Shown here piece by piece: positions 1 through 5,604 of a stretch of DNA of 7,079 bases. Source of the stretch: Sphingomonadales bacterium (lineage in GTDB: Bacteria; Pseudomonadota; Alphaproteobacteria; Sphingomonadales; Sphingomonadaceae). Made by a program: the position numbers and the translations under genes. The stretch lies in NCBI GenBank assembly GCA_017302775.1, contig JAFLDC010000137.1:1-7079 (forward strand), given 5' to 3'. The first letter of the stretch is position 1, and each line of letters opens with the position of its first letter. The notes under the pieces are model-generated. The model saw only the letters and a program-made list of their open reading frames with translations. It had not been told where the DNA came from and ran no database searches.

Positions 1-1
1 C

Positions 2-523
2 GTCGACGGCATGGTCCACATGTCGGACATCGCCTGGGGCATCTCGGGCGAAGACGCACTGGCCCTGCACCGCAAGGGCGAGATGGTTCAGGTCGTCGTG
101 CTCGACGTCGATGTCGAAAAGGAACGCATCAGCCTGGGCATCAAGCAGCTCGAAAAGGGCGCGCCGGCCGCTGGCGCCGCCGCTGCCGGTTCGGTCAAGA
201 AGAACGACATCGTCACCGTCACGGTGCTCGAAGTCCGCGACAACGGCCTCGAAGTGCAGGCGGGCGAAGATGGCGCCACCGGCTTCATCAAGCGCGCCGA
301 TCTGGGCCGCGACCGCGACGAACAGCGCGCCGAACGCTATCAGGTCGGCCAGAAGTTCGACGCCATGGTGATCGGCTTCGACCGCTCGAAGAAGCCGAAC
401 TTCTCGGTCAAGGCACGTCAGCTGCACGAAGAGAAGGAAGCCGTGGAACAGTACGGTTCTTCGGATGCCGGTGCTTCGCTGGGCGATATCCTCGGCGCCG
501 CGCTGAAGGCCAAGAAGGACTAA
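2..523 (+). CDS. rpsA: 30S ribosomal protein S1, C-terminal part (5' end outside window)
   Basis: This is the 3' end of the gene for ribosomal protein S1, which binds mRNA on the 30S subunit and helps load leaders that lack strong Shine-Dalgarno sites. The open frame runs in from the left edge, so the ATG at 11 is internal and not the start. The visible part holds the end of one S1 (OB-fold) repeat, with the typical close VEKERISLGIKQL. A short Ala/Gly linker follows (about residues 55-64 of the fragment). Then comes one complete last repeat, from KKNDIVTVTVLEV to FSVKARQL, with the usual GFIKRADL strand. The tail ends in SLGDILGAALKAKKD, a form familiar from alphaproteobacterial S1. The family is usually about 560-570 residues, so roughly two thirds is missing. 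A strong terminator follows 28 bp after the stop. Confidence 0.95.
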   Translation, partial: VDGMVHMSDIAWGISGEDALALHRKGEMVQVVVLDVDVEKERISLGIKQLEKGAPAAGAAAAGSVKKNDIVTVTVLEVRDNGLEVQAGEDGATGFIKRADLGRDRDEQRAERYQVGQKFDAMVIGFDRSKKPNFSVKARQLHEEKEAVEQYGSSDAGASLGDILGAALKAKKD

Positions 524-550
524 GCTCCTTCCCGTCTGTCAAGGCACACA

Positions 551-582
551 AAGCCCGTCCGGAGCAATCCGGGCGGGCTTTT
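551..582 (+). terminator. Intrinsic terminator of rpsA
   Basis: A 13-bp stem (551-563 with 568-580, one G-T pair) encloses a GCAA tetraloop of the GNRA type. The stem ends in a run of four T at 579-582. It lies 28 bp after the rpsA stop, where a rho-independent terminator would be expected. Confidence 0.9.
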
Positions 583-604
583 GCTTATGGGTAATATCTC
601 CGAT

Positions 605-634
605 CGTCATTGCTTCGCCGCGCTCGCAATGACG
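605..634. repeat. REP-like palindromic repeat
   Basis: The 9-bp arms CGTCATTGC (605-613) and GCAATGACG (626-634) are perfect inverted repeats around a 12-bp GC-rich centre. Read on the minus strand the unit is CGTCATTGCGAGCG, a centre, then CGAAGCAATGACG. That resembles an extragenic palindrome found in many bacterial genomes, which when wrongly translated gives protein ends such as VIASAAKQ; the minus strand shows exactly that peptide here. It lies between the rpsA terminator and the gloB ribosome binding site. A single copy in the window cannot prove that it is repeated in this genome. Confidence 0.65.
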
Positions 635-669
635 GGAAATTTGGTGTCTAATGCCGCCAGGAGAGCCGC

Positions 670-1428
670 ATGCTTGAAATTCACCAGTTCCCTTGCCTGT
701 CGGACAACTACGGCTACCTGCTGCATGATCCGGCCAGCGGCGAGACAGCCTGCATCGATACGCCGGACGCCGATGCTTACCTGCGCGAAGCCGCCGCCAA
801 AGGCTGGCAGATCACGCAGATCTGGAACACCCACTGGCACCCCGATCACGCCGGTGGCAACACTGCGATCAAGGCAGCGACCGGCTGCACCGTGATCGGG
901 CCAGCCGAGGTTGAAAGGCTGGGCACTGCGCCTGACCGGGTGGTGGTTCACGGCGACACGGTGATGCTGGGGCAATGGGTCGCGGCGGTAATCGACGTCA
1001 GCGGGCATACCCTGGGCCACATCGCCTATCACCTGCCAGCGGCCGAACTGGCCTTTGTCGGCGATGCGGTGTTCGCGCTGGGCTGCGGGCGGATGTTTGA
1101 GGGTGAGCCCGGGCAGTTCTGGGCCAGTCTTTCACGGATCAAGGCCCTCCCCGCCACCACCATGCTCTACTGCGCGCACGAATATACCGAGAGCAACCTG
1201 CGGTTCGCACTCCATGCCGATCCGGATAACACGGCGCTGCGGGACTATGCCCAGCAGATCAGCGCGGCCCGCGCCGCGGGCCTGCCGACCGTCCCCACCA
1301 ACCTGGCGCGTGAACGCACCACCAACCCGTTCCTGCGTGCAGACGACCCGGCAATACAGGCGCGATGGGGTGGCGGCGATGCCGTGGCAACATTTGCCGC
1401 GCTGCGCAGGGCAAAGGATTCGTTTTGA
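670..1428 (+). CDS. gloB: Hydroxyacylglutathione hydrolase (glyoxalase II)
   Basis: The gene encodes a 252-residue metallo-beta-lactamase-fold hydrolase that should cleave S-lactoylglutathione to D-lactate and glutathione, the second step of methylglyoxal detoxification in the cytoplasm. The binuclear metal site is complete: THWHPDH gives His55, His57, Asp59 and His60; GHTLGH gives His113; GDAVF gives the bridging Asp132; CAHEYT gives His170. The CGRMFEG stretch (139-145) and the C-terminal RERTTNPFLR belong to the glutathione-binding C-terminal domain, which separates it from generic MBL hydrolases. In human GloII the matching positions are Lys and Tyr where this protein has Arg141 and Phe143. 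Length is normal for bacterial GloB. The ATG at 670 is preceded by AGGAG at 659-663 with 6-nt spacing. The next gene follows after 43 bp on the same strand. Confidence 0.93.
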   Translation: MLEIHQFPCLSDNYGYLLHDPASGETACIDTPDADAYLREAAAKGWQITQIWNTHWHPDHAGGNTAIKAATGCTVIGPAEVERLGTAPDRVVVHGDTVMLGQWVAAVIDVSGHTLGHIAYHLPAAELAFVGDAVFALGCGRMFEGEPGQFWASLSRIKALPATTMLYCAHEYTESNLRFALHADPDNTALRDYAQQISAARAAGLPTVPTNLARERTTNPFLRADDPAIQARWGGGDAVATFAALRRAKDSF

Positions 1429-1471
1429 GCGAACCCCTCCCCTTCCCCGTCGCGCAGCAAGCATATTGGTG

Positions 1472-2446
1472 ATGAAAGCCCTTGTCGTTCACACGTTGGC
1501 GCCTGATCTTTCCGGCGTTGTGCTCACCGATATGCCTGCGCCTGTGCGGCAATCCGGCCAGGTACTGGTGCGCGTGCGCGCGGCCTCGCTCAACTTCCCC
1601 GATCTGCTGATGACCAAGGGGGGGTATCAACTCAAACCCGCGCTGCCTTTCATCTCCGGGCTGGAACTGGCCGGTGAGGTGACCGAAGCTGAAGCAGAAT
1701 CGCCATATCAGCCGGGCGATCGCGTGTTCGGCGGGCAAAAGACCGGCGCCTTCGCAGAGTATGCCGCGCTCGATCCGGCAGCGCTGCGAATCATCCCGGC
1801 CGGCATGTCTTTCGCCACCGCTGCCGCACTTGGCGCGGCTTATGGCACAGCCTGGACGGGACTGGTGGAACTGGGTGGGATCAAGCCGGGGCAATGGGTG
1901 CTGGTCCACGGCGCCACCGGCGGGGTCGGCCTTGCCGCTTGCGATCTGGCCCGGGCGCAGGGGGCACGGGTGATTGCGGCAAGTGGCTCACCTGGCAAGC
2001 TTGAAGCACTGGCCGCGGCATGCCAGCCTGACGCCGTGTTGCTTGCTCAAGGCAAATTCCGCGAGCAGGTTGCCGAAATCACTGGCGGCGCGCTGTGCGA
2101 TCTGGTGTTCGATCCGGTCGGCGGCGACGTGTTTGATGAAAGCACCCGCTGCGTCGCCTTCGGCGGCAAGCTGCTGGTGGTCGGCTTTGCCAGCGGGCGG
2201 ATCGCCGACATGTCGACCAATATCCCGTTGATCAAGGGATTCTCCGTCGTCGGCGTACGCGCGGGCGAATATGCCCGCCGCTTCCCTGACCGCGGCCAGG
2301 CCATCCGCGATGCGATGCTGGCGCTGGCTGCCGAGGGCCAGCTTACCCCCCACATCGACCGCGTGCTACCGCTGGCGCGCTGGCACGAAGCCTTCGCGGC
2401 GATGGCCGCGCGGGAGATTGTCGGGAAGATCGTGCTGGAGCCCTGA
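1472..2446 (+). CDS. NADPH:quinone oxidoreductase-family protein (zinc-independent MDR)
   Basis: This 324-residue protein belongs to the medium-chain dehydrogenase/reductase superfamily, quinone oxidoreductase branch. Such enzymes use NAD(P)H to reduce quinones, enones or enoyl-CoA-type substrates; the substrate here cannot be told from sequence. The N-terminal GroES-like domain includes NFPDLLMTKGGYQ (41-53) and GDRVFG (82-87). The Rossmann domain has the nucleotide loop VHGATGGVGLAA (145-156). The zinc-ligand pattern of alcohol dehydrogenases is not seen. The end VGKIVLEP is typical of the family. The frame is open far upstream, but homology begins at MKALVVH, so ATG 1472 was chosen. In-frame GTG (1469) and TTG (1466) lie directly before it, and no clear Shine-Dalgarno is visible, so the start is slightly uncertain. 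It is probably co-transcribed with gloB. Confidence 0.88.
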   Translation: MKALVVHTLAPDLSGVVLTDMPAPVRQSGQVLVRVRAASLNFPDLLMTKGGYQLKPALPFISGLELAGEVTEAEAESPYQPGDRVFGGQKTGAFAEYAALDPAALRIIPAGMSFATAAALGAAYGTAWTGLVELGGIKPGQWVLVHGATGGVGLAACDLARAQGARVIAASGSPGKLEALAAACQPDAVLLAQGKFREQVAEITGGALCDLVFDPVGGDVFDESTRCVAFGGKLLVVGFASGRIADMSTNIPLIKGFSVVGVRAGEYARRFPDRGQAIRDAMLALAAEGQLTPHIDRVLPLARWHEAFAAMAAREIVGKIVLEP

Positions 2447-2452
2447 CAAGAA

Positions 2453-2478
2453 AAAGGGCGGCCCGTAAGCCGCCCTTT
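2453..2478. terminator. Bidirectional terminator between converging genes
   Basis: A perfect 10-bp stem, AAAGGGCGGC (2453-2462) with GCCGCCCTTT (2469-2478), surrounds a 6-nt loop. On the minus strand it ends in five T, making it a good terminator for the F0 ATP synthase operon, 24 bp past the atpF stop. On the plus strand it ends in only three T, then C-rich sequence, so it should also stop the oxidoreductase transcript, though less strongly. Confidence 0.88.
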
Positions 2479-2502
2479 CCCCTCTCCAAGCTTGGAATTT
2501 CG

Positions 2503-3048
2503 TCAGAGTCCGGCGATCGCTTCGTCCACCAGGCCCTTGTCGGCCTTGGCGTCATGGTTCGCGGCAATCAGCGATTGGGCGGCGCCCGCGGCAGCGGCAG
2601 CGGCCTTGGCGCGCAATTCGTCGATCGCACCGCGTTCGGCGGCAGCGATCTTGTCTTCGGCCATCTTTTCGCGGCGCTTGATCAAGGCCTTGGTATCATC
2701 AGCCGCCTTGGCAACGATGGCTGCGGCTTCATGCTGCGCGTGCGCCAGCATTTCAGCAGCTTCCTTTTCGGCACCGGCAATCTTGTCCGCATATTCCTGC
2801 CGCAGCGCCTCGGCCTCGGCGCGCAAGCCCTTGGCTTCATCCAGCTGCTGCTTGATCTGGGCAATCGAATTGTCGAGGCCGGAGGTGATCAGGCCGGGGA
2901 CCTTCTTCCACACCAGCACCGCAATCAGAGTGGCCATCGACAGCGCCACCCACATGCCGGGAGTCAGGCCGAAAGCGGCCAGTTCGGCGTGGCCGCCAGC
3001 TTCGGCCCCATGTTCCGCAGCAGCGGCAAGCAGGCTGAAATCAAGCAT
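2503..3048 (-). CDS. atpF: F0F1 ATP synthase subunit b
   Basis: The 181-residue subunit b is half of the peripheral stalk that holds F1 against rotation, together with b'. One membrane helix lies at about residues 30-50 (GMWVALSMATLIAVLVWKKV), followed by the conserved VPGLI turn. The rest is a long, charged, Ala-rich helix suited to a right-handed coiled coil (about 60-165). The open frame extends further upstream, but the start at 3048 is clearly right: AAGGAGG stands 6 nt before that ATG, and family homology begins there. The first 8 bases overlap the end of the b' gene, which points to translational coupling. It is the last gene of the operon, with the terminator just beyond. The position after b' and the VWKKVPG signature identify it as b. 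Confidence 0.94.
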   Translation of the reverse strand: MLDFSLLAAAAEHGAEAGGHAELAAFGLTPGMWVALSMATLIAVLVWKKVPGLITSGLDNSIAQIKQQLDEAKGLRAEAEALRQEYADKIAGAEKEAAEMLAHAQHEAAAIVAKAADDTKALIKRREKMAEDKIAAAERGAIDELRAKAAAAAAGAAQSLIAANHDAKADKGLVDEAIAGL

Positions 3049-3532
3049 TGAGAGCCTCCTTGACGGCAGCCGAGGCGGCCTTGGCGTCAACCTTGGTGCC
3101 GGTCAGACGGGTCACGATATCGCCAGCCGCTTCGCTTGCGACGGCTTCGATTTCCTTGAGCGCGCCGCTGCGGGCGGCCGAAATCCTGGCTTCGGCTTCG
3201 GCCAGACCAGCGTCGATCTTGGCGTTGGCGGCAGCCAGGCTCTTTTCGCTATGCCCGGCTGCTTCGGCTTTGGCCTTGGCGATCAGCGACTGGGCCTCCG
3301 CGCGCTGGGCATTGGACTGCACCCGCCAGGCTTCTTCCTGCTCATCTGCCGCCTTGCGAGCGGCTTCTGCTGCTGCAAGATCGTCGGCAATCCGCTTGTC
3401 GCGCGATTCCACCGTCTCCATGACCTTGGGAACCATGCCCCGGCCGATCACGAAAAAGATGAAGCCGAAAAACACCAGCATCCAGAAAATCTGGCTGGCA
3501 TAGGTTGCGGCGAGCTGGGAAATTTGAGGCAT
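3041..3532 (-). CDS. atpF': F0F1 ATP synthase subunit b' (second peripheral-stalk subunit)
   Basis: This 163-residue protein is the b' subunit (also named atpG or atpX) found in alphaproteobacteria, cyanobacteria and plastids, where b and b' form a heterodimeric stalk. The opening MPQISQLAATYASQIFWMLV and the following hydrophobic stretch (about 14-34) form the membrane anchor. RGMVPKVMETVESRDKRIADDL (31-52) is the typical b' turn into the stalk. Residues 50-140 are an Ala/Glu/Lys-rich helix. The ATG at 3532 has only a weak ribosome binding site (GGA, 7 nt away), unlike its neighbours atpE and atpF. The gene ends inside the start of atpF. A 70-bp spacer with a strong stem-loop separates it from atpE. 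Confidence 0.93.
   Translation of the reverse strand: MPQISQLAATYASQIFWMLVFFGFIFFVIGRGMVPKVMETVESRDKRIADDLAAAEAARKAADEQEEAWRVQSNAQRAEAQSLIAKAKAEAAGHSEKSLAAANAKIDAGLAEAEARISAARSGALKEIEAVASEAAGDIVTRLTGTKVDAKAASAAVKEALNA
3055..3061 (-). promoter_or_regulatory. Shine-Dalgarno of atpF
   Basis: AAGGAGG on the minus strand sits 6 nt before the ATG at 3048 and inside the coding end of atpF'. It decides the atpF start against the longer open frame reaching to 3090. Confidence 0.88.
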
Positions 3533-3550
3533 CGATCAGTCCGGAGCTGC

Positions 3551-3592
3551 CCGGTCGCGCGCCGCCCCAATGGCGGGGCAGTGCACGACCGG
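3551..3592 (-). other. Stable stem-loop between atpE and atpF'
   Basis: The outer arms CCGGTCG (3551-3557) and CGACCGG (3586-3592) pair perfectly, and pairing extends inward past one mismatch to about 10 bp. An inner GCCCC/GGGGC hairpin (3564-3568 with 3575-3579) stacks inside. No T run follows on the minus strand, so it does not look like a complete intrinsic terminator. A role in partial termination, RNA processing or protection of the atpE mRNA 3' end is inferred. Confidence 0.7.
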
Positions 3593-3602
3593 TCGGTCAG
3601 TC

Positions 3603-3830
3603 TTAGGCGACGAAGATCAGGATCATCGCAACGACGAACGACAGCAGGCCAAGAAGTTCGGCGGCGGCGAAGCCGATGAACAGGCGGCCCTGCTGGCCGT
3701 CAGCTGCGCCCGGGTTGCGCAGAGCGCTTTCCAGGAACGAACCGAACACGTTACCGACGCCGATGGCCGCCATGCCGGCGCCGATGGCAGCGAGACCAGC
3801 ACCGATCAGCTTTGCGCTTGCAGGTTCCAT
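3603..3830 (-). CDS. atpE: F0F1 ATP synthase subunit c
   Basis: The gene encodes the 75-residue c subunit, a two-helix hairpin whose copies form the proton-driven rotor ring in the inner membrane. Helix 1 carries the Gly-rich packing pattern [17 protein letters not shown] (about 10-26). The polar loop is [11 protein letters not shown] (38-48), which contacts gamma and epsilon. Helix 2 holds the proton-binding Glu58 in [12 protein letters not shown]. Length and layout are normal for an alphaproteobacterial c subunit. I see no clear sodium-binding signature, so protons are the likely coupling ion. The frame is open further upstream, but the ATG at 3830 has AAGGAG 7 nt before it and fits the family N-terminus. 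Confidence 0.97.
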   Translation of the reverse strand: MEPASAKLIGAGLAAIGAGMAAIGVGNVFGSFLESALRNPGAADGQQGRLFIGFAAAELLGLLSFVVAMILIFVA

Positions 3831-3837
3831 GATAAAA

Positions 3838-3843
3838 CTCCTT
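3838..3843 (-). promoter_or_regulatory. Strong Shine-Dalgarno of atpE in an AT-rich leader
   Basis: AAGGAG lies 7 nt before the atpE ATG. The whole 46-bp spacer between atpB and atpE (3831-3876) is only about 35% GC by hand count, far below the surrounding genes, which should keep the site free of structure. This start is chosen over an upstream in-frame codon at 3899. Confidence 0.85.
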
Positions 3844-3876
3844 TTTCCGTAAACTTTAAGAGGTTGAAGATCGTAC

Positions 3877-4665
3877 TTAGTGAAGATTCTCTGCGTCATT
3901 CAGATAGAGCGACGTCAGCAATGCAAAGACATAGGCCTGGATCCCCGCCACGAGCAGTTCGAGCGCGCAGATCGCGACCATCAGAATGAAGCTGGGGATG
4001 CCAACCACGGTGCCCCACAACACGCCCGAGTTGGCGCTGCCGATGACGAAGCTCGACAGCACTTCCAGCAGAACGTGCCCGGCCATCATCGCCACGAACA
4101 GTCGCAGCGCGAGGCTGAACGGCCGAACCAGGAATGAGATAAGTTCGATGAACGGGATCAGCCACAGCAGCCACCACGGCGTGCCATGCGGCACGAACAG
4201 CGAGAAGAAATGCAGGCCGTGGCGCCAGAAACCAACGATCAGCACGATCGAGAACGACAGGATCGCGAGGAACCCGGTGACCGTAAAGTGACTGGTGGGC
4301 GTAAAAGGATGTACGCCGACCAGCATCAAGGGCAGCAGCCCGAGCAGGTTGGCGAACAGGATAAACATAAACACCGAGAAAATGTACGGTACGTACTTCT
4401 TCCCGGCCGGGCCGATGTTGGCCGCCAGGAGGTTGTCGATGAAGCCGGTAAAGCCTTCAACCGCCATCTGCCAGCGCCCGGGCACCAGCTGACGCTTCAT
4501 GCCGCCCCCGACAAACACCAACAACGCAACAGTGGTGATCGCCATCCACAACGCAGAGTTGGTGAAGGGGATGGAGTAGCCCGCGATCGACCAGTGATCG
4601 GTGCCAAACAACGGCTCGATCGAAAACTGGTGCATGGGATCGACTTTGCCCTGCTCGGCTGCCAC
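3877..4665 (-). CDS. atpB: F0F1 ATP synthase subunit a
   Basis: Subunit a is the membrane stator that forms the two proton half-channels against the c-ring. About five or six hydrophobic segments are seen. Numbered from the GTG at 4665 (262 residues), the essential arginine is Arg188 in [14 protein letters not shown], equal to E. coli Arg210. Gln243 in GIQAYVF matches E. coli Gln252. His197 and Glu236 occupy the positions of E. coli Glu219 and His245, a known swapped pair. Residue 192 is Ala where E. coli has Asn214. Start choice: no ATG begins the open frame. TTG at 4683 has a poor site, GTG at 4665 has AAAGAGG 8 nt upstream, and ATG at 4635 lacks a well-placed site. GTG also gives [13 protein letters not shown], a plausible family N-terminus. 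It lies 42 bp after atpI and 46 bp before atpE. Confidence 0.93.
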   Translation of the reverse strand: MAAEQGKVDPMHQFSIEPLFGTDHWSIAGYSIPFTNSALWMAITTVALLVFVGGGMKRQLVPGRWQMAVEGFTGFIDNLLAANIGPAGKKYVPYIFSVFMFILFANLLGLLPLMLVGVHPFTPTSHFTVTGFLAILSFSIVLIVGFWRHGLHFFSLFVPHGTPWWLLWLIPFIELISFLVRPFSLALRLFVAMMAGHVLLEVLSSFVIGSANSGVLWGTVVGIPSFILMVAICALELLVAGIQAYVFALLTSLYLNDAENLH

Positions 4666-4673
4666 GAAACCTG

Positions 4674-4680
4674 CCTCTTT
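4674..4680 (-). promoter_or_regulatory. Probable Shine-Dalgarno of atpB, favouring a GTG start
   Basis: AAAGAGG on the minus strand stands 8 nt before the GTG at 4665. It falls inside the longer TTG-initiated frame, which would make it coding, so it argues for the shorter GTG start. Confidence 0.55.
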
Positions 4681-4707
4681 CAATTCGCTCTGATGCCGTG
4701 CAGCGCG

Positions 4708-5028
4708 CTATTGCGAGCGCTGCGACGCCATCCGGATGATGCTCCTGAAGGCAACGACGATCCCGAGGGCCATCACCACCAACAGTCCCCAGGGCGAGGT
4801 TCCCGCGACCCGGTCAATGACCCAGCCGATGAACGCACCGCCACCGATACCCCCGATCAATTCGGCGAGGACACGGCTACCCATGCGGTAATTCGCATCG
4901 GCTTCCGCCCCCCCGACCGGCTGGTTGCGTTGCTCTTCCCGCTCGCGTGCGGCTGCAAGCCGCGCTTCGAGCGCGTCGATCCGCGCATCTTCGCCGATGG
5001 ATTCTCGGGCGGGAGGCTCGTCGTTCAT
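4708..5028 (-). CDS. atpI: AtpZ/AtpI-family F0 accessory protein
   Basis: This 106-residue protein is the small accessory gene that opens F0 operons. Members are implicated in assembly of the c-ring or of the enzyme, and some in magnesium or calcium handling; the exact role here is not shown. The N-terminal 40 residues are charged and include a short coiled-coil-like stretch (about 16-36). Two membrane helices follow: VLAELIGGIGGGAFIGWVIDRV (53-74) and PWGLLVVMALGIVVAF (79-94). The YRMGSRVLAEL...GWVIDR pattern is characteristic of the alphaproteobacterial type. The open frame begins at 5118, but the ATG at 5028 has AAAGGAG 6 nt upstream and fits the family length. It is the first gene of the operon. 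Confidence 0.9.
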   Translation of the reverse strand: MNDEPPARESIGEDARIDALEARLAAAREREEQRNQPVGGAEADANYRMGSRVLAELIGGIGGGAFIGWVIDRVAGTSPWGLLVVMALGIVVAFRSIIRMASQRSQ

Positions 5029-5034
5029 GCCTTG

Positions 5035-5041
5035 CTCCTTT
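5035..5041 (-). promoter_or_regulatory. Shine-Dalgarno of atpI
   Basis: AAAGGAG on the minus strand lies 6 nt before the ATG at 5028 and fixes this start over the upstream in-frame codon at 5118. Confidence 0.8.
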
Positions 5042-5090
5042 GGGAAGAAATTCAGGGCACGGGCAACGGCTGCCCGCCGAGGGCGCCGCC

Positions 5091-5118
5091 CCCTTAGCAG
5101 GCCAGTACCTTGAGTCAA
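5091..5118 (-). promoter_or_regulatory. Candidate promoter of the F0 ATP synthase operon
   Basis: On the minus strand TTGACT (5113-5118) is a near-perfect -35 box. A weak -10-like TAAGGG (5091-5096, spacing 16) or CTAAGG (5092-5097, spacing 15) follows. It lies between the upstream operon's terminator and atpI. The leader beyond it is GC-rich and can form a small GGGCA/TGCCC hairpin at 5061-5075. The -35 is convincing; the -10 is not. Confidence 0.5.
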
Positions 5119-5125
5119 CCGGCAC

Positions 5126-5160
5126 GAAAAAGCCTCTCCGCAGCGAGGTGCGGAGAGGCT
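5126..5160 (-). terminator. Intrinsic terminator of the ydbH-ynbE-ydbL operon
   Basis: A perfect 12-bp stem (5131-5142 with 5149-5160) around a 6-nt loop is followed on the minus strand by five T (stem end plus 5127-5130). It sits 24 bp after the ydbL stop and just upstream of the F0 operon promoter, so it insulates the two operons. Confidence 0.92.
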
Positions 5161-5184
5161 CGTAATGCGGGCTCGTATTGCCCC

Positions 5185-5595
5185 TTACGGGCAGCGGCTA
5201 TCGCGCAGTGCCGGACCGGTACCGCGGGTCTGCCAGGTCCCGTCCGGGCCCTGATATTTCTCACCCGGCTTGGTCTGGTTGATGAGCAGGCAAGCGGTGG
5301 TGAAGGCGTAGTCTTCCACCGTGACGCGCTGCTCAGCCGCTTTTTGTGCGTAAAGCGCGCGCCGCTTGATGTTAAGGTCTTCGGTCATGCGGCGCACTTC
5401 GGCGCTGGGCGCGGAAGGGTAGCCGAGATAGCCGTCGGCCTTTTCCCCCACCTGACCGGCAGCGCGGGCAGCGGCATAGGCGGGATCGCGTTGCTGGGCA
5501 GCGGCCGGTGCGGCCATCGCCAGCGCAGCCAGCGCCACCCCCCCGGCAAATACCGCCAGCGGCGAATGCTTGTGCTTGCGAATGGTCTTCAACAT
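5185..5595 (-). CDS. ydbL: YdbL-family periplasmic protein (DUF1318)
   Basis: This 136-residue protein has a clear Sec signal peptide: basic MLKTIRKHKH, a hydrophobic core, and AAA before Gln34 as the likely cleavage site. The mature part begins with RDPAYAAARAAGQVGEKADGYLGYP; the VGEKADGYLG stretch (49-58) is the DUF1318/YdbL signature. Work in E. coli indicates that YdbL acts in the periplasm with YdbH and YnbE, apparently keeping YnbE from mis-assembling. The protein seems longer than E. coli YdbL at its C-terminus and has Cys102 and Cys135, which could form a disulfide. The ATG at 5595 has GAGGA 6 nt upstream, overlapping the ynbE stop; the gap to ynbE is 9 bp. The family call rests on motif plus gene order. 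Confidence 0.85.
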   Translation of the reverse strand: MLKTIRKHKHSPLAVFAGGVALAALAMAAPAAAQQRDPAYAAARAAGQVGEKADGYLGYPSAPSAEVRRMTEDLNIKRRALYAQKAAEQRVTVEDYAFTTACLLINQTKPGEKYQGPDGTWQTRGTGPALRDSRCP

Positions 5596-5604
5596 TGCAA
5601 ATCC

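Noticed and set aside
592..597. TAATAT as a -10 box for a gloB promoter
   Set aside because: No -35-like hexamer lies at the right distance; that position falls in the rpsA terminator stem.
607..1032. A minus-strand open frame of 141 codons opposite gloB, ending in VIASAAKQ
   Set aside because: The end is a translation of the REP-like palindrome and the rest is antisense to gloB, so it is a false gene.
1055..1471. A 139-residue N-terminal extension of the oxidoreductase overlapping gloB
   Set aside because: The extension is Arg/Pro/Ser-rich out-of-frame gloB sequence. Family homology begins at MKALVVH (1472).
3551..3592. The atpE-atpF' stem-loop as a full rho-independent terminator
   Set aside because: No T run follows it on the minus strand, and essential operon genes lie downstream.
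2492..3679. A 395-codon open frame on the plus strand, antisense to atpF, atpF' and part of atpE
   Set aside because: It is Ala/Ser/Arg-rich with no recognisable domain, and it mirrors the Ala-rich codons of the b and b' genes. The minus-strand genes are certain, and GC-rich coding often leaves the opposite strand open.
2503..5028. A novel or accessory system in the middle of the window
   Set aside because: All five genes are a standard F0 operon in the usual alphaproteobacterial order, with no extra genes or mobile signs.
4186..5097. A 303-codon open frame on the plus strand, antisense to atpB and atpI
   Set aside because: Its composition is His/Gln/Arg/Asp-rich, with no domain and no ribosome binding site. 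It overlaps two well-supported membrane-protein genes.
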